Below are positions 17,248 through 24,984 of a stretch of 64,000 nucleotides of DNA, piece by piece (position 1 is the stretch's first letter; every line of letters starts with the position of its first letter). Source of the DNA: Bradyrhizobium commune (GTDB taxonomy: Bacteria > Pseudomonadota > Alphaproteobacteria > Rhizobiales > Xanthobacteraceae); the NCBI RefSeq assembly GCF_015624505.1, contig NZ_CP061379.1, positions 1,984,001 to 2,048,000 of the forward strand, written 5' to 3'. The position numbers were made by a program, and so were the translations under genes. Under the pieces are notes generated by a model. The model did not search any database and was not told the DNA's origin. It was given only the letters and a program-made list of their open reading frames with translations.

Positions 17248-17319
17248 GCTACGTCTGTTTCCTCGTGACGCATCAACAACTTTGCCGCCGTCACCGACTA
17301 CGCGCCCGCCAACCCCCGT

Positions 17320-17343
17320 CTACTGTGCATGGGGTTGTTTTCG
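17320..17343. repeat. 24-bp dispersed repeat, copy 1
   Basis: CTACTGTGCATGGGGTTG and the following bases to 17343 are an exact reverse complement of 59600-59623. In both places it lies 25 to 75 bases from a palindromic repeat. Confidence 0.6.
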
Positions 17344-17363
17344 CAGTTTTGGTTCGAGCGAGG

Positions 17364-19235
17364 CTAACCGGCTCCAAGTGCCACCGCGACATTGTACGTC
17401 ACGAGGCTCGCCAGATACGCCAGCACCAGCATGTACAGGAACGTCACCGCCATCCAGGTCCAGCTGCCGGTCTCGCGCCGGATCACGGCGAGCGTGGAGG
17501 CGCATTGCGGGGCGAAGATGTACCAGGCGAGCAGCGACAGCGCGGTCGCCAGCGACCACTTCGTTGCCAGAACCTGGCCGATCTGCTCGGCCGCTTCCTT
17601 GCCGCCTTCGATCGCATAGACGGTGCCGAGCGCAGCGACCGCGACCTCGCGCGCCGCCATGCCCGGGATCAGCGCGACCGCGATCTGCCAGTTGAAGCCG
17701 ACGGGGCCAAGCAGCGGCTCGATCGCCTTGCCGATGATGGCGGCCAGGCTGAAGTCGATCGCAGGCTCGGTCGCGCCTGCCGGCGGCTGCGGGAACGAGG
17801 CCAGAAACCAGATCAGCACCATCATCGAGAAGATCGTGGTGCCGGCGCGCTGGAGGAACATTTTTGCGCGGGTGAAGATACCGATCGCGATCGATTTCAG
17901 CCGCGGCATCTTGTAGTCCGGCAGCTCCAGCATGAAGGGTGCCGGCGCAAAGTCGCGCAGCATGAAGAACTTGATGAGGAACGAGACGGCCAGCGCGCTG
18001 GTGATGCCGGTGGCGTAGAGGCCGAACATCACGAGGCCTTGCAGGTTGATGAAGCCCCAGACGTCCCTGGCCGGAATGAAGGCGGAGATGATCAGCGTGT
18101 AGACCGGAATGCGCGCCGAGCAGGTCATCAGCGGCGCGATCAGGATCGTGGTCAGCCGGTCGCGCTTGTTGTCGATCACGCGCGTCGCCATGATGCCGGG
18201 AATGGCGCAGGCAAAGCTCGACAACAGCGGAATGAAGGCGCGGCCGTGCAGCCCCGCCCCGCCCATGATGCGGTCCATCAGGAACGCCGCGCGCGCCATG
18301 TAGCCGAAATCTTCCAGGAGCAGGATGAACAGGAAGATGATGATGATCTGCGGCAGGAACACGATGACGCTGCCGACGCCGGAGATCACGCCGTTCTGGA
18401 GGAAGCTCTGCAACAGGCCGGCGGGCAGGGTGGCGTGCACGAACTCGCCGAGCGCATCGAAGCCCGATTGGAGCAGCTCCATCAGCGGCTGCGCCCAGGC
18501 GAACACCGCCTGGAACATCACGAACAGGATGGCCGCGAGCACGATCAGCCCGCCGACCGGATGCAGCACCACGGCATCGATCCGCGCGGTCCAGGTGTCG
18601 GGGCGAGCGGGCAGGCTGACGCAGTCGGCGATGATGCGGTCGGCCTCGCGCTGGGTCGCGCGCAATTCGGAGACGCTGAGCGCGCGCCAGCTGTTCTCGG
18701 CCGGCTCGGCCGCGAGCTTGGCCGAGATCTCGTCGGTCAGCGCCAACAGATCGGCCGTGCCGCCCTTGCGCACCGCAATCGAGGTGACCACGGGCACGCC
18801 GAGCTCCTTGGCGAGCCTAACGACGTCGACCGAGACGCCGCGGCGGCTTGCGATGTCGAACATGTTGAGCACCAGCACGATCGGCCGGCCGGTGCGCTTC
18901 AGCTCCAGCAGCAGGCGGATGGTCAGGCGCAGATTGGTCGCATCGGCCACGCACAGCACGAGATCGGGCAGGGCTTCGCCGGAGGCCTTGCCGAGCACGA
19001 AGTCGCGGGTGATCTCCTCGTCCGGGCTGCGGCCGCGCAGCGAATAGGTGCCGGGCAGGTCGACCACCGAGACCTGGCGTCCCTGCGGGGTGACGAAAAA
19101 ACCTTCCTTGCGCTCGACGGTGACGCCCGGATAGTTCGCGACCTTCTGCCGGCTGCCGGTCAGCGCGTTGAACAGCGAGGTCTTGCCGCTGTTTGGCGTG
19201 CCCACCAGGGCGAGATGCAGCAGAGGAGCTTCCAT
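17364..19235 (-). CDS. feoB: ferrous iron transporter FeoB
   Basis: A 623-residue Fe(II) uptake protein of the inner membrane. The N-terminal G domain shows G1 GTPNSGKTS (12-20), the G2 region with NYPGVTVE, G3 DLPGTYS and G4 NMFD, followed by a helical spacer. About eight to ten transmembrane helices follow from residue 215, with paired gates FACAIPG and MTCSARIPVY and later FAPQCASTLAV. It is shorter than the 773-residue E. coli protein, mainly at the C-terminus, and there is no FeoC. It lies 25 bases after feoA in the same operon. Confidence 0.95.
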   Translation of the reverse strand: MEAPLLHLALVGTPNSGKTSLFNALTGSRQKVANYPGVTVERKEGFFVTPQGRQVSVVDLPGTYSLRGRSPDEEITRDFVLGKASGEALPDLVLCVADATNLRLTIRLLLELKRTGRPIVLVLNMFDIASRRGVSVDVVRLAKELGVPVVTSIAVRKGGTADLLALTDEISAKLAAEPAENSWRALSVSELRATQREADRIIADCVSLPARPDTWTARIDAVVLHPVGGLIVLAAILFVMFQAVFAWAQPLMELLQSGFDALGEFVHATLPAGLLQSFLQNGVISGVGSVIVFLPQIIIIFLFILLLEDFGYMARAAFLMDRIMGGAGLHGRAFIPLLSSFACAIPGIMATRVIDNKRDRLTTILIAPLMTCSARIPVYTLIISAFIPARDVWGFINLQGLVMFGLYATGITSALAVSFLIKFFMLRDFAPAPFMLELPDYKMPRLKSIAIGIFTRAKMFLQRAGTTIFSMMVLIWFLASFPQPPAGATEPAIDFSLAAIIGKAIEPLLGPVGFNWQIAVALIPGMAAREVAVAALGTVYAIEGGKEAAEQIGQVLATKWSLATALSLLAWYIFAPQCASTLAVIRRETGSWTWMAVTFLYMLVLAYLASLVTYNVAVALGAG

Positions 19236-19260
19236 GGATCAGTTATCCGGGTCGCGATTC

Positions 19261-19536
19261 TCAGGCGACGATGATGGCCATGGCTTCGCGACGGCGGACC
19301 GCGATCGTGATGTTGTCGACACGGACGGCGATCGGGTCGCGCCCGACCAGCCCCTCGTGCAGGACCTCGACCCGGGCGCCCTCGACGAAGCCGAGCTCGA
19401 TCAGCCGGCTCTCGAGCTCGATGTCCGAGAGCGCCGAGCCCGTGTGCCTGGTGGACAGATGCTGAATGACGCCGGTGTAGCCGCGCAGGGCGAGACCCAG
19501 CGGCATTTCGGGGCGCGTCGTCTTGGTGTTGGTCAT
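19261..19536 (-). CDS. feoA: ferrous iron transport protein FeoA
   Basis: A 91-residue SH3-like FeoA protein that assists FeoB on the cytoplasmic side. The core reads MPLGLALRGYTGVIQHL, then ELESRLIELGFVEGARVEVLHEGLVGRDPIAVRV, and ends with IAVRRREAMAIIVA, the full domain. The ATG at 19536 is chosen, and a TTG five codons earlier is possible. feoB follows directly. The inverted repeat at 19590-19618 upstream may be an iron-responsive operator. Confidence 0.9.
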   Translation of the reverse strand: MTNTKTTRPEMPLGLALRGYTGVIQHLSTRHTGSALSDIELESRLIELGFVEGARVEVLHEGLVGRDPIAVRVDNITIAVRRREAMAIIVA

Positions 19537-19589
19537 GCCCTGTATTTTCAACGCAGGGCATGGAGGTCAAGCACGAGCGCGCGTCGAAG

Positions 19590-19618
19590 CTGCACCTTAG
19601 AGTGATTTTAAAGTGCAG
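19590..19618. promoter_or_regulatory. inverted repeat upstream of feoAB, possible iron-responsive operator
   Basis: CTGCACCTT and AAAGTGCAG (8 of 9 paired) flank AGAGTGATTT. The centre, read towards feoA as TTTAAAATCACTCTAA, loosely resembles the iron control element bound by Irr in rhizobia (TTTAGAA..TTCTAAA). The match is imperfect, so this is a suggestion from position. Confidence 0.35.
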
Positions 19619-19651
19619 ATGCCGAAAGCGTGAGGTCAGCGCGGGCTGCGG

Positions 19652-19903
19652 CTACTGGGCCGGGACCTTGTCCGGCTGCGGCGCCATGGCGCGGCTCTTG
19701 AAGTAGTCCAGCACGAACAGCCGGATCGCGGAGGACAGATTGCCTTGCTGGCGGTTGCTGTCGATCTCGCCGACGAGCTCGGACAGCGTCATGTTGCGCA
19801 GGCCCGAAATCTCCTTCATGCCGTTCCAGAACGCCTCTTCCAGGCTCACGCTGGTCTTGTGGCCGGCGACCACGATCGATCGTTTCACGACCGGCGATTT
19901 CAT
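19652..19903 (-). CDS. ribbon-helix-helix domain protein
   Basis: An 83-residue protein with a ribbon-helix-helix fold of the alphaproteobacterial RHH_4 type. The strand is PVVKRSIVVAGHKTSVSLEE, and the helices contain FWNGMKEISGLRNMTLSELVGEID. It probably binds DNA as a dimer and might be a small regulator, with targets unknown. AGGAG precedes the ATG. The ATG overlaps the stop of the DUF4169 gene as ATGA, so the two are cotranslated. Confidence 0.8.
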   Translation of the reverse strand: MKSPVVKRSIVVAGHKTSVSLEEAFWNGMKEISGLRNMTLSELVGEIDSNRQQGNLSSAIRLFVLDYFKSRAMAPQPDKVPAQ

Positions 19904-20088
19904 GGCTGCTCCTCGCGATCGATCCGATGCTGGTCCAGATGCTCCTTCGCCTGGTCCGCCTGCTTCTCCTCCGCCGATCGCTCGGCCTTCGTGCGGCCGA
20001 ACTTCGCCCGGTTGGCGTCCGCCTGCTTCGCCGAGGTTTCTCGCTCGGCGCGCTTCCTGAAACGATTCAGGTTGATGACGTTCCCCAT
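19900..20088 (-). CDS. DUF4169 family protein
   Basis: A 62-residue, highly charged protein (MGNVINLNRFRKRAERE, then alternating Lys, Arg, Glu and Ala to the end), which I recognise as DUF4169. Members usually lie just upstream of a ribbon-helix-helix gene in Rhizobiales, as here. The function is unknown. It is predicted to be a single long helix and may form a coiled coil. Confidence 0.75.
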   Translation of the reverse strand: MGNVINLNRFRKRAERETSAKQADANRAKFGRTKAERSAEEKQADQAKEHLDQHRIDREEQP

Positions 20089-20319
20089 GCCGTGTCTCCA
20101 TCACCCGATCCTCCCCGGGCAGGATGAAACATTCAGAAACAACGCGCCGCGTTGCGCCTCACAAGACTTGATTGTCATTTTGCTCGTCCTCGTCAATCGG
20201 CCTGTCCGGCCATCAAACGATGAATTTCGCCCCGCCAAGGGCAGAAGAGTTTGCGTAACACGCAAACCGTCCGCAACATTGACGGTAATCAAATCCTGTC
20301 CTTTAAGCCTTATAATAAT

Positions 20320-20333
20320 GAGCCTCGGGGCTC
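20320..20333 (-). terminator. possible fumC terminator
   Basis: GAGCC and GGCTC form a 5-bp stem 35 bases past the fumC stop. On the minus strand it is followed by ATTATTATAA, which gives only a weak U-rich tail. Confidence 0.4.
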
Positions 20334-20367
20334 CGTATCATTACGGATGACTATCGGAATTCGGAAT

Positions 20368-21789
20368 TCATCCGGGCCGCGTCATCTTCTCCGGCTGCAC
20401 CAGACGGTCGAACTCTTCGCCTGAGACGAAGCCCAGCCGCAGTGCCTCTTCCTTCAGCGTGGTGCCGTTGGCATGCGCGGTCTTCGCCACCTTCGCCGCA
20501 TTGTCGTAGCCGATCTTCGGCGCCAGCGCCGTCACCAGCATCAGCGAGCGCTCCATCAGCTCCTTGATGTGCTTTTCATTGGCGCGGATGCCGCTGACGC
20601 AATGCTCGGTGAAGGAGCGTGCAGCGTCAGCCAGGAGGCGGATCGAGTGCAGCATGTTGTAGGCGAGCACGGGCTTGTAGACGTTGAGCTCGAAATGCCC
20701 CTGGCTGCCGGCGACCGTGATAGTCGTGTGATTGCCGAACACCTGGCAGCATACCATCGTCATCGCCTCGCACTGCGTCGGATTGACCTTGCCCGGCATG
20801 ATCGATGAGCCCGGCTCGTTCTCCGGCAGGACCAGTTCGCCAAGGCCCGAGCGCGGGCCCGAGCCGAGCAGACGGATGTCGTTGGCGATCTTGAACAGGC
20901 CCGTCGCCACCGAATTGATGGCGCCATGCGCCAGCACGTAAGCGTCGTTGGAGGCCAGCGCCTCGAATTTGTTGGCGGCGCTGGTGAACGGCAGCTTGGT
21001 GATGCCTGCGACCTGCTTGGCGAACAGTTTTGCGAAGCGAGGGCTCGAGTTGAGGCCGGTGCCGACGGCGGTGCCGCCCTGTGCCAGCGGATAGAGATCC
21101 TTTACCGCGACCTTCAGTCGCGCGATGCCGCTTTCGACCTGGGCGGCATAGCCCGAAAATTCCTGGCCGAGCGTCAGCGGCGTCGCGTCCTGGGTGTGGG
21201 TGCGGCCGATCTTCACGATCTTGGCGAACTCCTTCTCCTTCTGCCGCAGCGCGCGGTGCAACTCGCCAAGGGCAGGCACGAGATCGGCATTGATGCGGCT
21301 TGCGGCGGCGATATGCATCGCGGTGGGAAAGGAGTCGTTCGACGACTGACTCATGTTGACGTGATCGTTCGGATGTACCGGCTTCTTGGCGCCGAGCTCG
21401 CCGCCGAGGAGTTCATTGGCGCGGTTGGCGATCACCTCGTTGAGGTTCATGTTGCTCTGGGTGCCCGAGCCGGTCTGCCACACCACCAGCGGAAAATGGT
21501 CATCCAGCTTGCCCTCGATCACCTCGCGCGCAGCACGGATGATCGCATTGGCGCGGCGCTGGTCGAGCAGGCCGAGTTCGAGGTTGGACTGTGCGGCCGC
21601 GAGCTTGACGATGCCGAGTGCGTGCACGAGGGAGATCGGCATGCGGTCGATGCCGATGCGAAAGTTCTGGCGCGAGCGCTCGGTCTGCGCCCCCCAATAG
21701 CGATCGGCTGGCACTTCGATCGGACCGAAACTGTCGGTCTCGGTGCGGGTCGCGGGGGTGGCGGTCTTCAAGCGGGCAATTTTGGCCAT
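20368..21789 (-). CDS. fumC: class II fumarate hydratase
   Basis: A 473-residue cytoplasmic fumarase of the TCA cycle that converts fumarate to L-malate. The superfamily signature [15 protein letters not shown] is present, as are [33 protein letters not shown] and [16 protein letters not shown]. The length is close to the usual 460-470. An in-frame extension to 22071 is a shadow of the sspB region, and the ATG at 21789 starts the conserved [19 protein letters not shown] part. A TATATA box at 21843-21848 is a likely -10. Confidence 0.95.
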   Translation of the reverse strand: MAKIARLKTATPATRTETDSFGPIEVPADRYWGAQTERSRQNFRIGIDRMPISLVHALGIVKLAAAQSNLELGLLDQRRANAIIRAAREVIEGKLDDHFPLVVWQTGSGTQSNMNLNEVIANRANELLGGELGAKKPVHPNDHVNMSQSSNDSFPTAMHIAAASRINADLVPALGELHRALRQKEKEFAKIVKIGRTHTQDATPLTLGQEFSGYAAQVESGIARLKVAVKDLYPLAQGGTAVGTGLNSSPRFAKLFAKQVAGITKLPFTSAANKFEALASNDAYVLAHGAINSVATGLFKIANDIRLLGSGPRSGLGELVLPENEPGSSIMPGKVNPTQCEAMTMVCCQVFGNHTTITVAGSQGHFELNVYKPVLAYNMLHSIRLLADAARSFTEHCVSGIRANEKHIKELMERSLMLVTALAPKIGYDNAAKVAKTAHANGTTLKEEALRLGFVSGEEFDRLVQPEKMTRPG

Positions 21790-21889
21790 GGCACATCCAT
21801 TCTGCCGCACGAAACGCCGCGCGGCTTTCTCATGTGCACTTTTATATAGGCAGTTTGGCCGGGCGCGACGCTCTCGCAGCCAACCTTGA

Positions 21890-22408
21890 TCATTTCTTGC
21901 GGAAACGATCGAGCCGCACGACTTCGGCGCCGCCCTGGTTCGGCGGGGTCGGCTCGTCCGCGGTCTCCGCCGGTTCACTGGCCGGCGCGGGCACTGCGAT
22001 AGCCGAGGGGGTAGGGGCGGCCGGCAACGTCTCGGGTCCGACCTCTGCGACATCGGAGGTGTCGAACTCAAGGCCGAATTTCACCGACGGATCGAGGAAG
22101 CGATTGATCGCGCTGAACGGGACGATCAGCCGCTCCGGAATGCCGCCAAAGGACAGGCCGACCTCGAAACGGTCCTCGAGCACAGTCAGGTCCCAGAACT
22201 GGTGCTGGAGGATGATCGTCATCTCTTCCGGATATTGCGCCAGCAGCCGCGGCGAGATCTTCACGCCGTCGGCCTTCGAGACGAACGTGATGAAGAAATG
22301 ATGCTCGCCCGGCAGTCCATGGGACGCGGCGTCGGTCAGCACCTTGCGCAGCACGCCGCGCAGCGCGTCGCGGGCCAGCACATCGTATCGGATATGATCG
22401 GTCGCCAT
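21890..22408 (-). CDS. sspB: SspB family ClpXP adaptor protein
   Basis: A 172-residue alphaproteobacterial SspB that tethers ssrA-tagged proteins to ClpXP for degradation. The folded domain (about 1-115) begins with [20 protein letters not shown] and contains [34 protein letters not shown] and [19 protein letters not shown]. An acidic and Pro-rich linker follows, and the C-terminal tail [12 protein letters not shown] is the basic ClpX-contact motif. The ATG at 22408 is preferred over an upstream frame because [10 protein letters not shown] starts the conserved part. The tmRNA gene that makes its substrate tag lies about 110 bases upstream. Confidence 0.9.
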   Translation of the reverse strand: MATDHIRYDVLARDALRGVLRKVLTDAASHGLPGEHHFFITFVSKADGVKISPRLLAQYPEEMTIILQHQFWDLTVLEDRFEVGLSFGGIPERLIVPFSAINRFLDPSVKFGLEFDTSDVAEVGPETLPAAPTPSAIAVPAPASEPAETADEPTPPNQGGAEVVRLDRFRKK

Positions 22409-22518
22409 GGTGGTCCTGTTGCATTCCAGGAGACGGGCCCTGCCGGCCCGACTCGCCAAGCCGCAATAGTACCGCGCCTGACGGGTCAGCAGGAGTCCCC
22501 GCCGGGAAGGAAATAAAT

Positions 22519-22850
22519 GTAAGTGGAGGCTTCTGTTGCCAGGTGCCTCCGAACCCCGCCTAACGGAGCTTAACCCGTTAGGACTTTAAGATGGTCTTTC
22601 AAACTGCGTTACGCAGCCTGAGCAACCGGAGCAAAGTTGTCGTTGGCAACTATTGCAGTAGCCCGATAACGGCGGAACAATACCGGGAAAAAGTACGCCC
22701 TTTACGCCCTCGTCGATCCTATTTCGCCCCCGCCAAAGCCCGCTCTGGGAAGTGCTCGCTGGTGGGCTTTGGTGGAGGCGCCGGGTACCGCCCCCGGGTC
22801 CGAATGGTTTATTGCGACGACCGTTTATTTCCATAGCCGGCGAACCGGCA
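22519..22850 (-). ncRNA. ssrA: circularly permuted two-piece tmRNA
   Basis: On the minus strand the acceptor half comes first and ends with GCGCCTCCACCA at 22770. An intervening stretch (22732-22769) can pair as AAGCCC with GGGCTT. The coding half starts with GGGGGCGAAATAGGATCGAC near 22731, and its first seven bases pair with CGCCTCC of the acceptor end, including one G-U pair. The tag frame at 22609-22647 reads ANDNFAPVAQAA followed by TAA. Downstream are an 8-bp hairpin (22559-22582) and a GGAGGC/GCCTCC stem (22525-22550). The permuted order is characteristic of alphaproteobacteria. The mature ends, and so the outer limits, are estimates. Confidence 0.9.
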
Positions 22851-22855
22851 GACCC

Positions 22856-22861
22856 AATATA
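22856..22861 (-). promoter_or_regulatory. -10 element of the tmRNA gene
   Basis: TATATT on the minus strand at 22856-22861 lies about 7 bases before the estimated RNA start. No convincing -35 is visible at the expected distance. Confidence 0.4.
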
Positions 22862-22973
22862 GGGGGCAAAGGTTTAGAAAGACAGGGGTTTGGCGCGGTT
22901 CCCTTTGGATAGGTTCGGGACGGGCCTCGGTACGATCTTGGCGGCGCGGCGACCGGCGTTCTAAGGTCCTGAC

Positions 22974-23591
22974 ATGTCCCCGGATTCAGCACCGGCCGTC
23001 CAAGAACTGGATCAAGAGCCGGACCTTCCCGCCGCCCACGCCTCTCCGCCCGGCCTCGTCGCGCTGTTCCTGGCCTTCGCCAGGATGTCGCTGGCCGGCT
23101 TTGGCGGGGTTCTGGTGTTCGCCCGTCACGCCATCGTCGATCAGCACCGCTGGATGACGGCCGACGAGTTCAACGAGACCTTTGCGCTTTGTCATTTCCT
23201 GCCCGGGCCCAACATCGTCAATCTGTCGATGGTGTTCGGATCGCGGCTGCGCGGGATCGCCGGCGGCGTCGCTGCCTTTGCCGGACTGCTGCTGCCGCCG
23301 ACGCTGATCATGACCGTGCTCGCGATCATCTATGCCCGTTTCGGCGATGTCGATGTGCTGCGCCGCGTCCTCGCGGGCGTCTCCTGCGCCGCCGTCGGCC
23401 TCCTCATCGCGGTGGTCTTCCGCATGATGACGCCGCTGCTCAAGCGGATGGACGCCGTCGCGCTGATCCTGATGCTCGGTGTGTTCGCAGCCATCGGTGT
23501 GTTTCGTTGGCCGCTCCAGGCGGTTCTGCTGGTCGCGGTCCCCGTCAGCGTCGGCGTGACTTACCTGCTGCGGCGGAAGGTAGCAGCATGA
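22974..23591 (+). CDS. chromate transporter, short-chain ChrA subunit 1
   Basis: A 205-residue membrane protein with one CHR domain. FLAFARMSLAGFGGVLVFARH and the motif FLPGPNIVNLSMVFGSRLRG are typical, and about six hydrophobic segments follow. Short-chain members act as pairs, and the next gene supplies the partner. The family exports chromate or related anions at the inner membrane. The substrate here is not proven and no chrB regulator is present. It overlaps the next gene as ATGA. Confidence 0.88.
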   Translation: MSPDSAPAVQELDQEPDLPAAHASPPGLVALFLAFARMSLAGFGGVLVFARHAIVDQHRWMTADEFNETFALCHFLPGPNIVNLSMVFGSRLRGIAGGVAAFAGLLLPPTLIMTVLAIIYARFGDVDVLRRVLAGVSCAAVGLLIAVVFRMMTPLLKRMDAVALILMLGVFAAIGVFRWPLQAVLLVAVPVSVGVTYLLRRKVAA

Positions 23592-24118
23592 GCAGCCAGA
23601 GCCCGATCTGGGCGCTGATCTCCACCTTTGGTCTGATGTCGCTGTTCGCGGTCGGCGGCGCCGCGGCCGCGGTGCCCGAGATGCACCGCATCGCGGTCGA
23701 GGTGCATCGCTGGATGACCGACAAGCAGTTCGCCGACGCCTATGCGATCGCGCAGCTCTCGCCGGGTCCGAACGTCCTGATCGTCACGCTCATCGGCTAT
23801 GCCGTTGCCGGCATTCCCGGCGCGCTGGCCGCTACGCTCGCAATGTGCCTGCCGACAGCGCTGCTTGCCTATTATGTCAGCCGGCTCCTGAGCCGGCCGG
23901 GCCAGTCGCGCTGGCCCGGCCTGATCCAGGCTGCACTGGTTCCGCTCTCGATCGGATTGATGGCTGCCAGCGCCCTGATCCTGGCCCGATCGACCGATCG
24001 CAACATTGCTGCACTGCTTCTGACCGCGACGGTCGCGGTGATCGCCTCGGTCTCGCGCGCCAATCCGCTGTGGCTTCTGCTCGCAGGGGGCCTGTTGGGT
24101 TTTGCTGGCATTGTGTGA
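23588..24118 (+). CDS. chromate transporter, short-chain ChrA subunit 2
   Basis: A 176-residue CHR-domain protein, the second half of a two-gene transporter. TFGLMSLFAVGGAAAAVPEMH and QLSPGPNVLIVTLIGYAVAGIPGA show the two conserved blocks, with five or six membrane segments. The ATG at 23588 overlaps the stop of the first subunit, so they are coupled. The two proteins probably form a heterodimer of antiparallel halves, as known for other short CHR pairs. No sulfate or chromate regulatory gene is adjacent. Confidence 0.88.
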   Translation: MSSQSPIWALISTFGLMSLFAVGGAAAAVPEMHRIAVEVHRWMTDKQFADAYAIAQLSPGPNVLIVTLIGYAVAGIPGALAATLAMCLPTALLAYYVSRLLSRPGQSRWPGLIQAALVPLSIGLMAASALILARSTDRNIAALLLTATVAVIASVSRANPLWLLLAGGLLGFAGIV

Positions 24119-24212
24119 TGAAAATCGCTAGGCAATGATCCGGGCCGGGGATCCCTTCCAGCCGATTAGAACAACAGTGCTCGTGACTTACGGGGTCGCG
24201 GAGGAGACATGC

Positions 24213-24977
24213 ATGGCCGATACGATGGGCCACTCGGCGACAGCCACAAGAAACACCTCAGTGGCGCTCGGCTTCTGCCTGTTGGCCCTCGCGCCGCAGA
24301 TCTTCGAATTGATCTGGTCGATTGGGACCATCTTTGGCTGGGGAGCCGGGCGCGGTCCGGCCACCGTCGTGGTCAGCCATGCGACCGCGCTGCTCGCGGG
24401 CGCGCCAGCTGCGCTGCTCGGGGCGATCGGCGGTGGTGATACCAAGAAGGCGTCATCCGATGTGCTGCTGGCGCTGATCTATTCCTATCCGCTGTTCGCG
24501 GTGGCGATCGTCACGCTGTTCATGACCATCAGGTCTGGCCAGGACTATATCGGCGGCGTCATCCTGATGGCGCTCGCCTTGTTCGCGCTGTGGGCCTCGA
24601 GCGATTTGCAGGGCATGCGCGGCTTCTCCTTCGGCGCCGGCACCGCGCCGCGGATGTTCGGTGGGCTCCTGGTCGCTCTGTCCGCCGGCATCGCGTTGAC
24701 GGGCCTTTTGACCGAGGGGCCGGCGCTTGCGCATTATTCCTGGCGCGGGCCGCTGTTCGTCATGCTCTCGATCCTGTTTTTCGCGCTCGCGATCCGTCCG
24801 CTCGGGCTCGTCGTCTCGGCCTTCGCGAGCTTTATGATCGCAGCGCTGGGCTCGCATGAGACGCGCTGGGTAGAGGCGGCCATCGTCGGCGCCTGCCTGA
24901 CGATCGGCTGTGCGCTGCTCTTCCCCTACGTGCTCGGATTGCCGATGCCGATGTTCCCGCGTTTCCTGGCTCAGTGA
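24213..24977 (+). CDS. tripartite tricarboxylate transporter, small membrane subunit TctB-like
   Basis: A 254-residue inner-membrane protein. The C-terminal 145 residues carry the TctB pattern (SFGAGTAPRMFGGLLVALSAGIALTGLL, then IRPLGLVVSAFASFMIAAL). An extra N-terminal part of about 100 residues has three hydrophobic segments, making it longer than most TctB proteins. The start at 24213 is supported by GAGGAGA. It lies 7 bases before the large subunit gene. No TctC binding protein is encoded nearby. Confidence 0.82.
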   Translation: MADTMGHSATATRNTSVALGFCLLALAPQIFELIWSIGTIFGWGAGRGPATVVVSHATALLAGAPAALLGAIGGGDTKKASSDVLLALIYSYPLFAVAIVTLFMTIRSGQDYIGGVILMALALFALWASSDLQGMRGFSFGAGTAPRMFGGLLVALSAGIALTGLLTEGPALAHYSWRGPLFVMLSILFFALAIRPLGLVVSAFASFMIAALGSHETRWVEAAIVGACLTIGCALLFPYVLGLPMPMFPRFLAQ

Positions 24978-24984
24978 GGCTGTC

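Larger units (their letters stand above)
16882..17363. other. intergenic region upstream of the KaiC operon
   Basis: No gene is supported. It contains an inverted repeat with GGAACTCG (16976-16983) and CGAGTTCC (16995-17002), a degenerate palindromic repeat (17157-17247) and a 24-bp sequence shared with 59600-59623. GGAAC on the strand reading into the KaiC gene resembles the -35 of alphaproteobacterial general stress (EcfG) promoters, but the -10 match is weak. Confidence 0.4.

Noticed and set aside
17112..19274. 720-codon open frame opposite feoB
   Set aside because: It is the antisense shadow of a certain gene in high-GC DNA. Its product is Arg/Gln/His-rich and shows no domain.
21790..22071. 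N-terminal extension of fumC
   Set aside because: Arg/Pro-rich translation of the sspB 3' end. Fumarase similarity starts at 21789.
22741..22810. T-loop-like GGGTCCGAATGG on the plus strand, considered as a tRNA or plus-strand tmRNA
   Set aside because: The tag, the CCA end and the acceptor pairing are all on the minus strand.
22591..22836. Open frames on both strands over the tmRNA
   Set aside because: The region is an RNA gene with conserved structure and tag. The frames have no family and no ribosome site.
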